Shown: positions 1 through 5,928 of the stretch, one piece after another
Numbering within the stretch: the first letter of the stretch is position 1
How the letters are laid out: the number at the start of each line of letters is the position of its first letter
Source of the DNA: Pseudomonadota bacterium
GTDB taxonomy: Bacteria; Pseudomonadota; Alphaproteobacteria; Micropepsales; Micropepsaceae
Direction of reading: 5' to 3'
NCBI GenBank assembly: GCA_021817355.1
Contig: JAKAVI010000318.1
Location: 1 to 10,307 of the forward strand
Length of the DNA stretch: 10,307 bases
Program-made: the position numbers and the translations under genes
The notes under the pieces: generated by a model
What the model saw: only the letters and a program-made list of their open reading frames with translations
Databases searched by the model: none
What the model was told of the DNA's origin: nothing

Positions 1-529
1 TCAGTCCGGCAAAGGCCAGGAGAATGGCGTCGAAATCCCCCGCCTGGAGGCGACGCAGGCGGGTATCGACATTGCCGCGCAGGAGCTCGATTTTCAGATC
101 GGGCCGCGCCCGCAAGGCTTGAGCCTTGCGGCGCACCGATGCGGTACCGAGCCGGGCGCCCTGGGCAAGCTCTGCAAGTGCGCAGGGTCTGGTGGCGATC
201 AGTGCGTCGCGGGGGTCCTCGCGCTCGAGCACCGCACCCAGGGTGAGCCCGGGAGGCAAGTCCACCGGAACGTCCTTCATCGAGTGGACGGCAAAATCGA
301 TCCGTCCGGCGAGCAGGGCCTCCTCCAGTTCCTTGACAAAGAGACCCTTGCCGCCGGCATCGGCAAGCGGGCGATCCTGGATGCGATCGCCGCTGGTCCT
401 GACCTCGACAAGCTCACAGGCGACGCCCATCGCGGCGAGACTCTGGCGCACCTGTTCGGACTGAGCCATCGCCAGGCGCGAGCCACGGGTGCCCAGGCGC
501 AGGACGGCGTTAGGATTATTTTGCGGCAT
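1..529 (-). CDS. hemC: Hydroxymethylbilane synthase (porphobilinogen deaminase), 5' part
   Basis: HemC joins four porphobilinogen molecules head to tail into hydroxymethylbilane, a cytosolic step of haem, sirohaem and cobalamin synthesis. The minus-strand reading from the ATG at 529 gives 176 codons of N-terminal sequence; the family is about 310 residues, so the C-terminal domain and the cysteine that carries the dipyrromethane cofactor lie outside the window. Visible family hallmarks are [13 protein letters not shown] near residues 11-23, [15 protein letters not shown] near 59-73, HSMKDVP near 82-88 with the catalytic-type Asp86, [10 protein letters not shown], and [12 protein letters not shown] with its cofactor-binding arginines. 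No clear Shine-Dalgarno precedes the ATG. The gene is divergent from tsaD with only 54 bp between them, an order familiar in alphaproteobacteria. A supply of tetrapyrrole also bears on the B12-dependent nrdJ nearby, but that link is inference. Confidence 0.96.
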   Translation of the reverse strand, partial: MPQNNPNAVLRLGTRGSRLAMAQSEQVRQSLAAMGVACELVEVRTSGDRIQDRPLADAGGKGLFVKELEEALLAGRIDFAVHSMKDVPVDLPPGLTLGAVLEREDPRDALIATRPCALAELAQGARLGTASVRRKAQALRARPDLKIELLRGNVDTRLRRLQAGDFDAILLAFAGL

Positions 530-583
530 GACGAACTTTGTTCTAGAGGCTTGGACGCATTCTTAGCACAGAGGCCGCGCTGC
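530..583. promoter_or_regulatory. Divergent hemC/tsaD promoter region
   Basis: These 54 bp between two divergent starts must hold the hemC and tsaD promoters, unless those lie inside the opposite gene. I see no convincing -35/-10 pair in either direction; the best plus-strand candidate, TTGTTC at 538-543 with TCTTAG at 561-566, is poor. The one clear element is GAGG at 571-574, nine bases before the tsaD TTG. Confidence 0.4.
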
Positions 584-1633
584 TTGGCCAGCCTGACCGT
601 ACTTGGATTGGAGACAAGCTGCGACGAAACCGCCGCCCCGGTGTGGCGCTTTGGCGTGCCCGGTCCCGGCGAAATTCTCTCCAATGTCGTCTTCAGTCAG
701 ATTGCCGTCCATGCCCCCTTTGGTGGGGTAGTGCCGGAAATCGCGGCCAGGGCACATGTGGAGGCCATTGATGTGGTGGTTGCTGAGGCGTTGGCGGAGG
801 CCGGGTGCAGGCTTTCGGACATCGACGTGATCGCGGCAACGGCAGGTCCCGGGCTCATTGGTGGGGTTATGGTGGGGCTGACGACTGCCAAGGCGTTGGC
901 GTTGGCCGCGCACAAGCCGCTCGTCGCGGTCAATCATCTGAAGGCCCATGCTCTGACAGCGCGCCTGACAGCCGGGCTCCATTATCCGTTTCTGTTGCTG
1001 CTGATTTCGGGGGGGCATTGTCAGCTCCTTGGGGTTGAGGCAAGTGACAGCTTTCACCTTTATGGCACCACCATCGATGATGCGGTTGGTGAGGCGTTCG
1101 ACAAGACCGCCAAGCTGTTGGGGCTGCCTTATCCTGGAGGCCCGCGCCTTGAGCAGCTGGCGCGCGCCGGCAACCCGGCGCGCTATCGATTGCCGCGGCC
1201 GATGCTTGGCCGGCCGGGAGCGGATTTTTCCTTTTCCGGACTGAAGACTGCGGTCCGCCAGATTGTGCGCGAGGGTGACTTCGTTCCCGGAGACGAGGCA
1301 GATGTTGCGGCCGCGTTTCAGGCGGCGGTGATCGCGAGCCTGTGCGATCGCACGCGTCAGGCGATGGCGCGGTTCCGCGAGGATTTTGTCCTGGAGGGTC
1401 CGGCCACGCTCGTCGCTGCCGGCGGGGTTGCAGCCAATGGCGCCATTCGTACGGCGTTGGCCGAACTCTGTGCCGGGAACAATTTTGCCCTCGAGGTACC
1501 GCCGGCCAAATTGTGCACCGATAATGGCGCAATGATCGCCTGGGCGGGTCTTGAACAGGCTGCCAGCGGGCGCTGGGACGGTCTTTCGGTACCGCCACGC
1601 GCCCGCTGGCCACTTGCACAGAGCGCAACCTGA
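584..1633 (+). CDS. tsaD: tRNA t6A37 threonylcarbamoyltransferase subunit TsaD
   Basis: TsaD (also Gcp, YgjD or Kae1) transfers the threonylcarbamoyl group from threonylcarbamoyl-AMP to A37 of ANN-decoding tRNAs, working with TsaB and TsaE in the cytosol. The product is 349 residues, typical for the family. Visible motifs are [10 protein letters not shown] at residues 7-16, [13 protein letters not shown] at 46-58, the metal-binding NHLKAHA with His118 and His122, LISGGH at 140-145, [20 protein letters not shown] at 161-180, GGVAANG, and [12 protein letters not shown] near the C-terminus, whose Asp completes the metal site. The frame stays open upstream, but that part is antisense to hemC. I chose the TTG at 584 because it gives a family-like N-terminus ([13 protein letters not shown]) and has GAGG nine bases upstream. 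No ATG is available at this point. Neither gpsA nor another common partner follows. Confidence 0.95.
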   Translation: MASLTVLGLETSCDETAAPVWRFGVPGPGEILSNVVFSQIAVHAPFGGVVPEIAARAHVEAIDVVVAEALAEAGCRLSDIDVIAATAGPGLIGGVMVGLTTAKALALAAHKPLVAVNHLKAHALTARLTAGLHYPFLLLLISGGHCQLLGVEASDSFHLYGTTIDDAVGEAFDKTAKLLGLPYPGGPRLEQLARAGNPARYRLPRPMLGRPGADFSFSGLKTAVRQIVREGDFVPGDEADVAAAFQAAVIASLCDRTRQAMARFREDFVLEGPATLVAAGGVAANGAIRTALAELCAGNNFALEVPPAKLCTDNGAMIAWAGLEQAASGRWDGLSVPPRARWPLAQSAT

Positions 1634-1656
1634 GGCTGAAGTTTGCCTCGTTCAGT
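1630..1656. terminator. Possible hairpin between convergent tsaD and the small membrane gene
   Basis: GAGGC at 1632-1636 pairs with GCCTC at 1645-1649 across an 8-nt loop. Outside these, CTGA and TCAG can add pairs past a 2-nt bulge. The hairpin overlaps the tsaD stop and lies in the 28-bp gap between two convergent genes, where a bidirectional terminator would be expected. It has no T-run, so it would be an atypical or weak terminator. Confidence 0.25.
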
Positions 1657-1661
1657 GCGGC

Positions 1662-1796
1662 TTAGACGAAGGCCAGACCGAACTGGGCGAGCGACAGAAG
1701 TCCGGCGATAACGATGGTGGCGGCGGTGAACATCGCAATGACAGTATCGCTAATCTGCGTGCGCGCAGCCGGAAGATGAATTTGGGACTGGGTCAT
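1662..1796 (-). CDS. Small single-span membrane protein, 44 residues, unknown function
   Basis: I do not recognise this protein. The minus strand reads from the ATG at 1796 to TAA at 1662-1664 and encodes 44 residues. The first 18 or so are polar (MTQSQIHLPAARTQISDTV). Residues 19-44 are a nearly unbroken hydrophobic stretch (IAMFTAATIVIAGLL and on) ending in GLAFV, which fits one transmembrane helix with a very short tail. Coding is supported by an excellent Shine-Dalgarno: AGGAGAGG (plus 1802-1809) lies five bases before the ATG, better than most of the ribosome sites in this window. A structured, promoter-bearing region also lies directly upstream. The gene converges on tsaD with 28 bp between the stops. 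Its amphipathic start and lone helix recall small regulatory or stress membrane peptides, but nothing in the sequence assigns a role. Confidence 0.6.
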   Translation of the reverse strand: MTQSQIHLPAARTQISDTVIAMFTAATIVIAGLLSLAQFGLAFV

Positions 1797-1823
1797 GACT
1801 GCCTCTCCTAGACATCGGCGGCC

Positions 1824-1839
1824 GGGGTCTCACCACCCC
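1824..1839 (-). other. Leader hairpin proximal to the small membrane gene
   Basis: GGGGT at 1824-1828 and ACCCC at 1835-1839 are perfect 5-bp arms around a 6-nt loop. Transcribed from the minus strand, the hairpin would end about 15 nt before the Shine-Dalgarno at 1802-1809. It could influence access to that site, but no alternative pairing with the SD is evident by eye. Confidence 0.35.
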
Positions 1840-1862
1840 AGAGCGCCCGTTTTGAAACTCGT

Positions 1863-1882
1863 GGCGTGAGGGCCTCACCGCC
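1863..1882 (-). other. Leader hairpin distal to the small membrane gene
   Basis: GTGAGG (1866-1871) and CCTCAC (1873-1878) form a perfect odd palindrome centred on G1872. GGC (1863-1865) and GCC (1880-1882) extend it past a one-base bulge. It could be an RNA hairpin in the leader of the minus-strand gene or a DNA operator; there is no T-run to suggest attenuation. Confidence 0.35.
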
Positions 1883-1895
1883 CTTCACCACCGCA

Positions 1896-1924
1896 TACAT
1901 AGTGCCGGCCTGATCTCAGATCAA
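1896..1924 (-). promoter_or_regulatory. Candidate sigma70-type promoter of the small membrane gene
   Basis: Read on the minus strand, TTGATC (plus 1919-1924) is followed by a 17-bp spacer and TATGTA (plus 1896-1901). The -35 matches TTGACA at four of six positions and the -10 matches TATAAT at three. The spacing is ideal and the position leaves a leader of about 90-100 nt. The palindrome at 1911-1923 covers most of the -35 and part of the spacer, as a repressor operator would. This is pattern matching only. Confidence 0.3.
1911..1923. promoter_or_regulatory. Perfect 13-nt palindrome, operator-like
   Basis: TGATCT-C-AGATCA is a perfect odd palindrome centred on C1917. It resembles a half-site pair for a dimeric regulator. 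It is not an FNR/Anr box, because the FNR pattern TTGAT-N4-ATCAA is not met (first base and spacing differ). It overlaps the proposed minus-strand promoter and shares GATCA with the left arm of the larger dyad. Confidence 0.4.
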
Positions 1925-1952
1925 TGAATAATTTTAGTAGTGTTCATTGATC
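1919..1952. repeat. Inverted repeat with 10-bp perfect arms in the xthA upstream region
   Basis: GATCAATGAA at 1919-1928 is the exact reverse complement of TTCATTGATC at 1943-1952, with a 14-nt AT-rich spacer. The arms are 24 bp apart centre to centre. The -10-like TCTAAT lies just downstream at 1959-1964 without a recognisable -35, so a regulator bound here could replace the -35 contact. As RNA it would form a long-loop hairpin, but the absence of a T-run argues against a terminator. Confidence 0.5.
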
Positions 1953-2072
1953 ATCATTTCTAATGCGCTGCACCATCAAATGCCGCGATGCAATAACACC
2001 TTGTACTTACAATTGGAATTCCTGTTTTATGGCTTTGTTCTGCATTTCATGCATAGGAGATTTGCACCGCCC

Positions 2073-2873
2073 ATGAAGCTCGCCACTTGGAATATCAACT
2101 CGGTCCGCCTGCGCCAGGCGCTGGTTTTGCGTCTGCTCGAAGAGGAGGCTCCGGACGTGCTCTGTCTGCAGGAGACCAAAGTTCCCAACGATCTGTTTCC
2201 GGCTGAGGTGTTTGGCGCGGCCGGTTATGTGCACCAGGCCTTGCATGGCCAGAAGGGCTACCACGGGGTGGCCATTCTTTCGCGGCAACCCTTTCTGCAC
2301 AGCTCTGTAAAACAATATTGCGGAAAAGATGATACCAGACACATTAGTGTCGAATTCGCGAATGGCATCGAGTTACACAATTTCTACGTGCCGGCGGGGG
2401 GCGATCTGCCGGATCCCAGTGCCAATGAAAAATTCGCTCATAAACTCGCCTTCCTGCGGGAGATGGCCGAGGGCTTTGGCCGGCGCCGCGGCAAGGCTTC
2501 GGCGCGAAGCATCCTGGTTGGTGACCTTAATGTGGCACCACTCGAAAACGACGTCTGGAGCCATGGCCAGCTGCTTGATGTCGTCAGCCACACGCCGATC
2601 GAAACCGAGTTGCTTGGTGAGGTGCAGGCCGCGATGCAGTGGATCGACATCACCCGCAGCTTCGTGCCTGCGAGCCAGAAGGTCTATTCGTGGTGGAGTT
2701 ATCGCGCCCAGGACTGGGCGGCCTCCGACCGCGGCCGCCGGCTCGACCACATCTGGTTCGGCCAGGGCCTGAAGGGCGCTGCCCGCCATCACGTCATCCG
2801 CAAGGATATTCGCGGCTGGTCCAAGCCCTCCGATCATGTCCCTGTCATCGTGGAATTTGACAGCGATGGTTAA
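2073..2873 (+). CDS. xthA: Exodeoxyribonuclease III / AP endonuclease
   Basis: XthA is a Mg-dependent cytosolic repair enzyme that cuts the backbone 5' to abasic sites and degrades duplex DNA 3' to 5'. The 266-residue product has the normal length and the full set of endonuclease/exonuclease/phosphatase motifs: WNINSVR with Asn7, LQETK with Glu34, GYHGVAILSR at 62-71, NFYVPAGGD with Tyr105, LVGDLNVAP with Asp151 and Asn153, YSWWSYR at 205-211, RRLDHIW with Asp225, and SDHVPVIVEF with Asp254-His255. The ATG at 2073 begins the family-typical MKLATWNINS. AGGAGA at 2055-2060 lies 12 bases upstream, slightly far. The open frame continues upstream to TTG 1947, but that stretch reads as unlikely protein in AT-rich DNA. 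The gene is convergent with hpt. The dyads upstream suggest specific regulation, perhaps to DNA stress, though no LexA-type box was seen. Confidence 0.96.
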   Translation: MKLATWNINSVRLRQALVLRLLEEEAPDVLCLQETKVPNDLFPAEVFGAAGYVHQALHGQKGYHGVAILSRQPFLHSSVKQYCGKDDTRHISVEFANGIELHNFYVPAGGDLPDPSANEKFAHKLAFLREMAEGFGRRRGKASARSILVGDLNVAPLENDVWSHGQLLDVVSHTPIETELLGEVQAAMQWIDITRSFVPASQKVYSWWSYRAQDWAASDRGRRLDHIWFGQGLKGAARHHVIRKDIRGWSKPSDHVPVIVEFDSDG

Positions 2874-2919
2874 GGCTGCGGTACTGCTTCGGCCAACGTC
2901 ACCGCGCTTCGGATGAAAG

Positions 2920-2936
2920 TGCACCGGCCGGTGTCA
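2920..2936. terminator. Possible bidirectional hairpin between convergent xthA and hpt
   Basis: CACCGGCCGGTG at 2922-2933 is a perfect 12-bp palindrome abutting the hpt stop codon at 2934-2936. With a 4-nt loop only four strong pairs remain. A few T residues follow on the minus strand (CACTTTC), and none on the plus strand. It lies at the end of the 60-bp gap between the convergent genes, so a weak bidirectional terminator is plausible. Confidence 0.3.
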
Positions 2937-3443
2937 CAGCGCGATGATGTCGCCTCCTCCGCGCCCCAGGCCTTCGTTATCCATGCCGTAGCCGGCGATG
3001 AAGACATCGACAGCGCAGAAGCAGGCATGATCGGCACGCAGCTTTGCCTGCGCCACCTGCTTGTCGATCACCACCGCGGTGGTGATCTTGCGCGCGCCCT
3101 GCCGCTGCAGCAGAGTGATCGCCTCCGCTAGGGTATGGCCGCTGTCCAGAACCCCGTCGATGAGCAGGATGTGTTCGCCCTCCAGTGCGGCCACAGGTGT
3201 GGCCCGCAATGTCAGGCGTCCGCGGCTGCGCGCCTTGCCATAGCTCGACAGCCACAGCCAATCGACCGGCAAATCAAGACCGTTGCGCGCCAGGGCCCGC
3301 GTCAGGTCGGCGGCAAAAACGAAGGCGCCCGTCAGCACGGCAATCAGCCGTTGAGGCGGATCAGGGAGTGCTGCAAGCTCTGCCGCAAGCGTCTCGACAC
3401 GGGCGGCGATGTTTGCCGCCGGGAACAGCACCTGCGGGCTCAT
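2934..3443 (-). CDS. hpt: Hypoxanthine(-guanine) phosphoribosyltransferase-type enzyme
   Basis: Hpt-type enzymes salvage purines by coupling hypoxanthine or guanine with PRPP to give IMP or GMP in the cytosol. The 169-residue product has the family layout: VLTGAFVFAADLTRAL at residues 36-51, the flexible-loop segment LSSYGKARSRG at 65-75, the PRPP loop LLIDGVLDSGHTL at 93-105, VVIDK with Lys128 as the probable purine contact, and FIAGYGMDNEG at 148-158. Asp100 matches the general base of the family. The first acidic pair of the PRPP loop, normally ED or DD, is Asp96-Gly97 here, so one Mg/ribose-contacting acid is missing. The start at 3443 lies only 8 nt beyond the upstream gene's stop and has no good Shine-Dalgarno, so translation is probably coupled. 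Substrate preference cannot be read from the sequence. Confidence 0.88.
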   Translation of the reverse strand: MSPQVLFPAANIAARVETLAAELAALPDPPQRLIAVLTGAFVFAADLTRALARNGLDLPVDWLWLSSYGKARSRGRLTLRATPVAALEGEHILLIDGVLDSGHTLAEAITLLQRQGARKITTAVVIDKQVAQAKLRADHACFCAVDVFIAGYGMDNEGLGRGGGDIIAL

Positions 3444-3451
3444 CTGCGTAC

Positions 3452-4234
3452 TCAGTCCGTGGCCCCCGCAAGCGTGAGCGTCAGATGACGCGCCGCTGGC
3501 GATGGGCGGGTCAGCTCGGTGTGAAAGACTTCCCGCGCGCCAGCTTTGAGGACGCGTAGGGGCGGAGCAAACACATAGCGCTGTAGCACTCTTCCGTGAC
3601 CATCGCGCAGAAGAACCTGCAGTGAGGGTACCACCTGGCTTTGCCCCGAAAGGTTGCGCAGGCTTCCTGTCAGGACGAGAAGAACGCGGTGATCTTCTAC
3701 GCGGCGGCCATACTGCACATCCGAAAGCATGAGGTTGCCATCTTTGACCGGCCAGCCAATCCAGGCGTAGAGCGAAGCTGCACGGGGCCAGTTGCCAACC
3801 ACCTGCTCGCGATAGCGATAGGCGGACCACAGCAGGACCAGGATCGACAGCAGTAGCAGGGCCCAGCCCGCCACCACCGCGAGGCGCCTGCCCTTGCCGG
3901 GCTCGGCAGCGGGCCCACTTTCGGGCCGGAAGCCGAACGGTGCGAGGCCGGATGCTGAGGGCTCGGCCGGTCCCTCTGCGCCTAGCTCCCCTCTTGGCTC
4001 CGTGGCAGTCGCAACACGCCCTTGCTCCATCTCCTGTGGTGGCGCGGCGCTTGCCGTTGGCGGCTGCGGCATGGCTTCGTCGGCAAAGGTCACCGCTTCG
4101 GCTGGCGCTGGCGCGGAGGCGCTGGCAAACCAGCTGTGGCCGCACTTCGTGCAGCGCACGGTGCGGCCCTCCGGGGGCACGGCCGCATCCTTGATGGTGT
4201 AGCGCGTCGCGCAGTTTGGACAGGAGAGGATCAT
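3452..4234 (-). CDS. MJ0042-type zinc-ribbon, single-span membrane protein with DUF3426 domain
   Basis: The 260-residue product begins with an MJ0042-like zinc ribbon: Cys5-x2-Cys8 and Cys28-x2-Cys31, with the typical ATRYTIKD and RCTKCGHSWF context. A Pro/Ala/Glu-rich linker follows (about 37-115). One transmembrane helix spans about 118-137 (LAVVAGWALLLLSILVLLW), flanked by basic residues GKGRR before and YRYR after. Residues 150-258 match the DUF3426 pattern, ending in beta-rich segments such as VLLVLTGSLRNLS. Topology is predicted with the zinc ribbon in the cytoplasm and DUF3426 in the periplasm. The function is unknown. In alphaproteobacteria such genes commonly sit divergent from ftsE, as here, which hints at an envelope or division role. 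The start at 4234 gives the exact family N-terminus (MILSCPNC) but lacks a clear Shine-Dalgarno. It heads a two-gene unit with hpt. Confidence 0.85.
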   Translation of the reverse strand: MILSCPNCATRYTIKDAAVPPEGRTVRCTKCGHSWFASASAPAPAEAVTFADEAMPQPPTASAAPPQEMEQGRVATATEPRGELGAEGPAEPSASGLAPFGFRPESGPAAEPGKGRRLAVVAGWALLLLSILVLLWSAYRYREQVVGNWPRAASLYAWIGWPVKDGNLMLSDVQYGRRVEDHRVLLVLTGSLRNLSGQSQVVPSLQVLLRDGHGRVLQRYVFAPPLRVLKAGAREVFHTELTRPSPAARHLTLTLAGATD

Positions 4235-4332
4235 CGTGCGTCCACTTAGTCATGTCCCCAGGCGCCCTGCAAGACTGTTGAGGGTCGGATCGGCCGCCTT
4301 GCCTGGCGGCCACAGACAGATATGGTCCGAGC
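4235..4332. promoter_or_regulatory. Divergent promoter region of the zinc-ribbon gene and ftsE
   Basis: These 98 bp separate two divergent starts and should carry both promoters. I see no good -35/-10 pair; TTGAGG at 4278-4283 lacks a partner. Neither gene has a clear Shine-Dalgarno. The main feature is the hairpin at 4292-4311. Confidence 0.4.
4292..4311. other. Strong GC hairpin in the ftsE leader
   Basis: GGCCGCC at 4292-4298 and GGCGGCC at 4305-4311 form seven perfect GC pairs around the loop TTGCCT. It ends 21 nt before the ftsE ATG. No T-run follows in either direction, so it is more likely a leader structure or operator than a terminator. Confidence 0.4.
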
Positions 4333-5004
4333 ATGGTTCGATTTGAAAATGTCGGCATGCGCTATGGTCCGGGACCGGAGATTCTGCGCGATGTCAGCTT
4401 CGCTCTTGAAGCTGGCTCCTTCACCTTTCTGACCGGACCTTCGGGGGCCGGCAAGACGACATTGCTGAAGCTCATGTATCTCGCCGAACCGCCATCGCGT
4501 GGCCTGATCACACTCTTTGGCACCGATCTGGCCACCGCGTCGCGTCGCCTCTTTCCGGCCCTGCGCCGGCGCTTCGGCGTCGTGTTTCAGGACTTTCGTC
4601 TGCTCGACCATCTTTCCGCCTTCGACAACGTTGCCCTGCCATTACGCCTTTCGGGCGTGCGCCTGGAGGATTTCCGTCAAGACGTGGAAGAGATCCTGAC
4701 CTGGGTTGGGCTGGGTCCGCGGATGCATGCCCGGCCTCCCACCCTTTCCGGCGGCGAGCAGCAGCGGGTGGCCATTGCCCGTGCGGTGGTGGCCCGTCCC
4801 GATCTGTTGATCGCAGATGAGCCGACCGGCAATGTAGACCCGGACATGGGGCAGCGTCTTTTGCGTCTGTTCTTTGAACTCAACCGCCTGGGGACCACTG
4901 TGCTCATCGCCACGCATGATCGCGGTCTCATCGCGACCGACCGGTCTCAGGAGATGCGGCTGGTTGATGGCCGCCTCGTCACGATGCCGATGGTGCGGCC
5001 ATGA
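4333..5004 (+). CDS. ftsE: Cell division ATP-binding protein FtsE
   Basis: FtsE is the cytosolic ATPase of the FtsEX complex, an ABC system that does not transport but signals from the Z-ring across the membrane to switch on septal peptidoglycan hydrolysis. The 223-residue product shows Walker A GPSGAGKTT at 35-43, the Q-loop FQDFRLLDHLSAFDN with Gln86, signature LSGGEQQRVAIARA at 138-151, Walker B LLIADEPTGNVD at 158-169, and the H-loop ATHD with His195. FQDFRLL and the DEPTGN-D pattern are typical of FtsE. The ATG at 4333 gives the expected N-terminus (MVRFENVGMRY); the earlier ATG at 4322 is out of frame. The stop overlaps the ftsX start by four bases (ATGA), so the two are translationally coupled. 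A GC hairpin precedes the gene. Confidence 0.95.
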   Translation: MVRFENVGMRYGPGPEILRDVSFALEAGSFTFLTGPSGAGKTTLLKLMYLAEPPSRGLITLFGTDLATASRRLFPALRRRFGVVFQDFRLLDHLSAFDNVALPLRLSGVRLEDFRQDVEEILTWVGLGPRMHARPPTLSGGEQQRVAIARAVVARPDLLIADEPTGNVDPDMGQRLLRLFFELNRLGTTVLIATHDRGLIATDRSQEMRLVDGRLVTMPMVRP

Positions 5005-5906
5005 ACCTTGCATTGCGAACCCAACAAAAGTCGGTACTGCCGCGCGAGGCCGGGGCAGCATCGCTCGACGTGGTGATTGCCATCATGGCATTTTTGGCAG
5101 CGCTGTCGCTCTGTGCGGTTCTTATTGCTCAGCGCACCGCGCAGGATTGGCGTCGTGGTCTGGCTGGCAAGCTCACGGTCCAGGTCTTGCCGCCGGTGCA
5201 AGGGCCGACAGAACCGGCGCTGACGCGCGAAACCGCGGCCGCGGTGCAGGTCCTTAACCGCACCCGCGGTATCTTCAGCGTCCATGAACTGAGCGAGGCG
5301 AAGACCGAACGCCTCGTCGAGCCCTGGCTCGGCAAAGGTGCACTGGTTGCTGATCTTCCCCTTCCCCGTCTGGTTGATGCGAGTGTTGTTCCCGGCATGC
5401 ATGTAAATCTCGCGGCGCTGCGCCGTCGCCTCAAGGCGGTGGCGCCAGACGGGTATGTCGATGATCACCGGCACTGGCTGGCCCATCTCTCGCGCCTGGC
5501 CGACACCATCATGTGGTCAGCCTATGGCGTCCTTGGTCTGATTGCGATTGCAACCGCTGCAACGGCGACCTTCGCCACCCGTGCCGGGCTCGCGGCGCAC
5601 CATGACATCGTCGAGCTTCTTCATCAGATGGGAGCCCATGGCGGTTTCATTGCCAGTGCCTTCGACCGCCATTATCTGCGGACGGCCTTCAGCGCCAGCC
5701 TGGTTGGCGCCGTGCTGGCTGCTATCCTCTTTGCAGCTGCGGGCGGCCTGGAATATGTGGGTCTGAAACCGATGCCGTTTCTGCCGCCGCTGGCCCTTGG
5801 CATGGGACAGTTGACATGGCTCGCGCTCATACCAATTGCCGGTGGCGCGATCGCCTGGGCAACCGCCCGTCTTTCGGTACTTGCGGCCTTGCGCGACATC
5901 TATTGA
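5001..5906 (+). CDS. ftsX: Cell division membrane protein FtsX
   Basis: FtsX is the membrane half of FtsEX; its large periplasmic loop engages a peptidoglycan hydrolase activator. The 301-residue product has the expected four helices at about 24-44, 170-192, 228-249 and 270-291. A periplasmic domain of roughly 125 residues lies between the first two. The conserved cytoplasmic segment after the second helix is present: HHDIVELLHQMGAHGGFIASAF at about 200-221, cited here as its flanks HHDIVELLHQMGA and GGFIASAF. It couples to FtsE. The start overlaps the ftsE stop (5001-5004), which fixes it. The family diverges in the periplasmic loop, so identification rests on topology, the coupling segment and adjacency to ftsE. 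Confidence 0.93.
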   Translation: MNLALRTQQKSVLPREAGAASLDVVIAIMAFLAALSLCAVLIAQRTAQDWRRGLAGKLTVQVLPPVQGPTEPALTRETAAAVQVLNRTRGIFSVHELSEAKTERLVEPWLGKGALVADLPLPRLVDASVVPGMHVNLAALRRRLKAVAPDGYVDDHRHWLAHLSRLADTIMWSAYGVLGLIAIATAATATFATRAGLAAHHDIVELLHQMGAHGGFIASAFDRHYLRTAFSASLVGAVLAAILFAAAGGLEYVGLKPMPFLPPLALGMGQLTWLALIPIAGGAIAWATARLSVLAALRDIY

Positions 5907-5928
5907 CAGTGACGGGTGAGACGGGGGC

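Larger units (their letters stand above)
1797..2072. promoter_or_regulatory. Intergenic control region between the small membrane gene and xthA
   Basis: This 276-bp gap holds the leader of the minus-strand small gene (about 1797-1895), an AT-rich block (about 1920-2060) and the xthA leader. The leader side is GC-rich, with two possible hairpins (1824-1839 and 1863-1882) and three related 9-mers. The AT-rich side holds the dyads at 1911-1952. It also holds possible xthA promoter elements, TTGTAC at 2001-2006 with TTTTAT at 2025-2030 (spacing 18), and a separate -10-like TCTAAT at 1959-1964. A perfect TGCAT-TTC-ATGCA dyad at 2041-2053 sits just before AGGAGA at 2055-2060, the likely xthA ribosome site, 12 bases before its ATG. 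I see no further gene here. The plus-strand reading open from TTG 1947 looks non-coding. Confidence 0.5.

Noticed and set aside
119..583. Open plus-strand extension upstream of tsaD
   Set aside because: It is antisense to hemC, whose minus-strand reading has strong family motifs. Known TsaD proteins begin at the chosen TTG region.
1551..1811. Plus-strand frame of 86 codons across the end of tsaD
   Set aside because: It overlaps the tsaD C-terminus in another frame and is antisense to the small membrane gene, which has a much better ribosome site.
1911..1924. FNR/Anr box upstream of xthA
   Set aside because: The half-sites do not match TTGAT-N4-ATCAA; the first base differs and the spacing is off by one.
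1947..2072. Upstream extension of xthA from TTG 1947
   Set aside because: It lies in AT-rich DNA inside a dyad, and exonuclease III proteins begin with the MKLATWNINS segment.
2934..4358. A 474-codon minus-strand frame that includes hpt
   Set aside because: Only the last 169 codons are hpt. The rest is the off-frame shadow of the zinc-ribbon/DUF3426 gene, so it is not a fusion.
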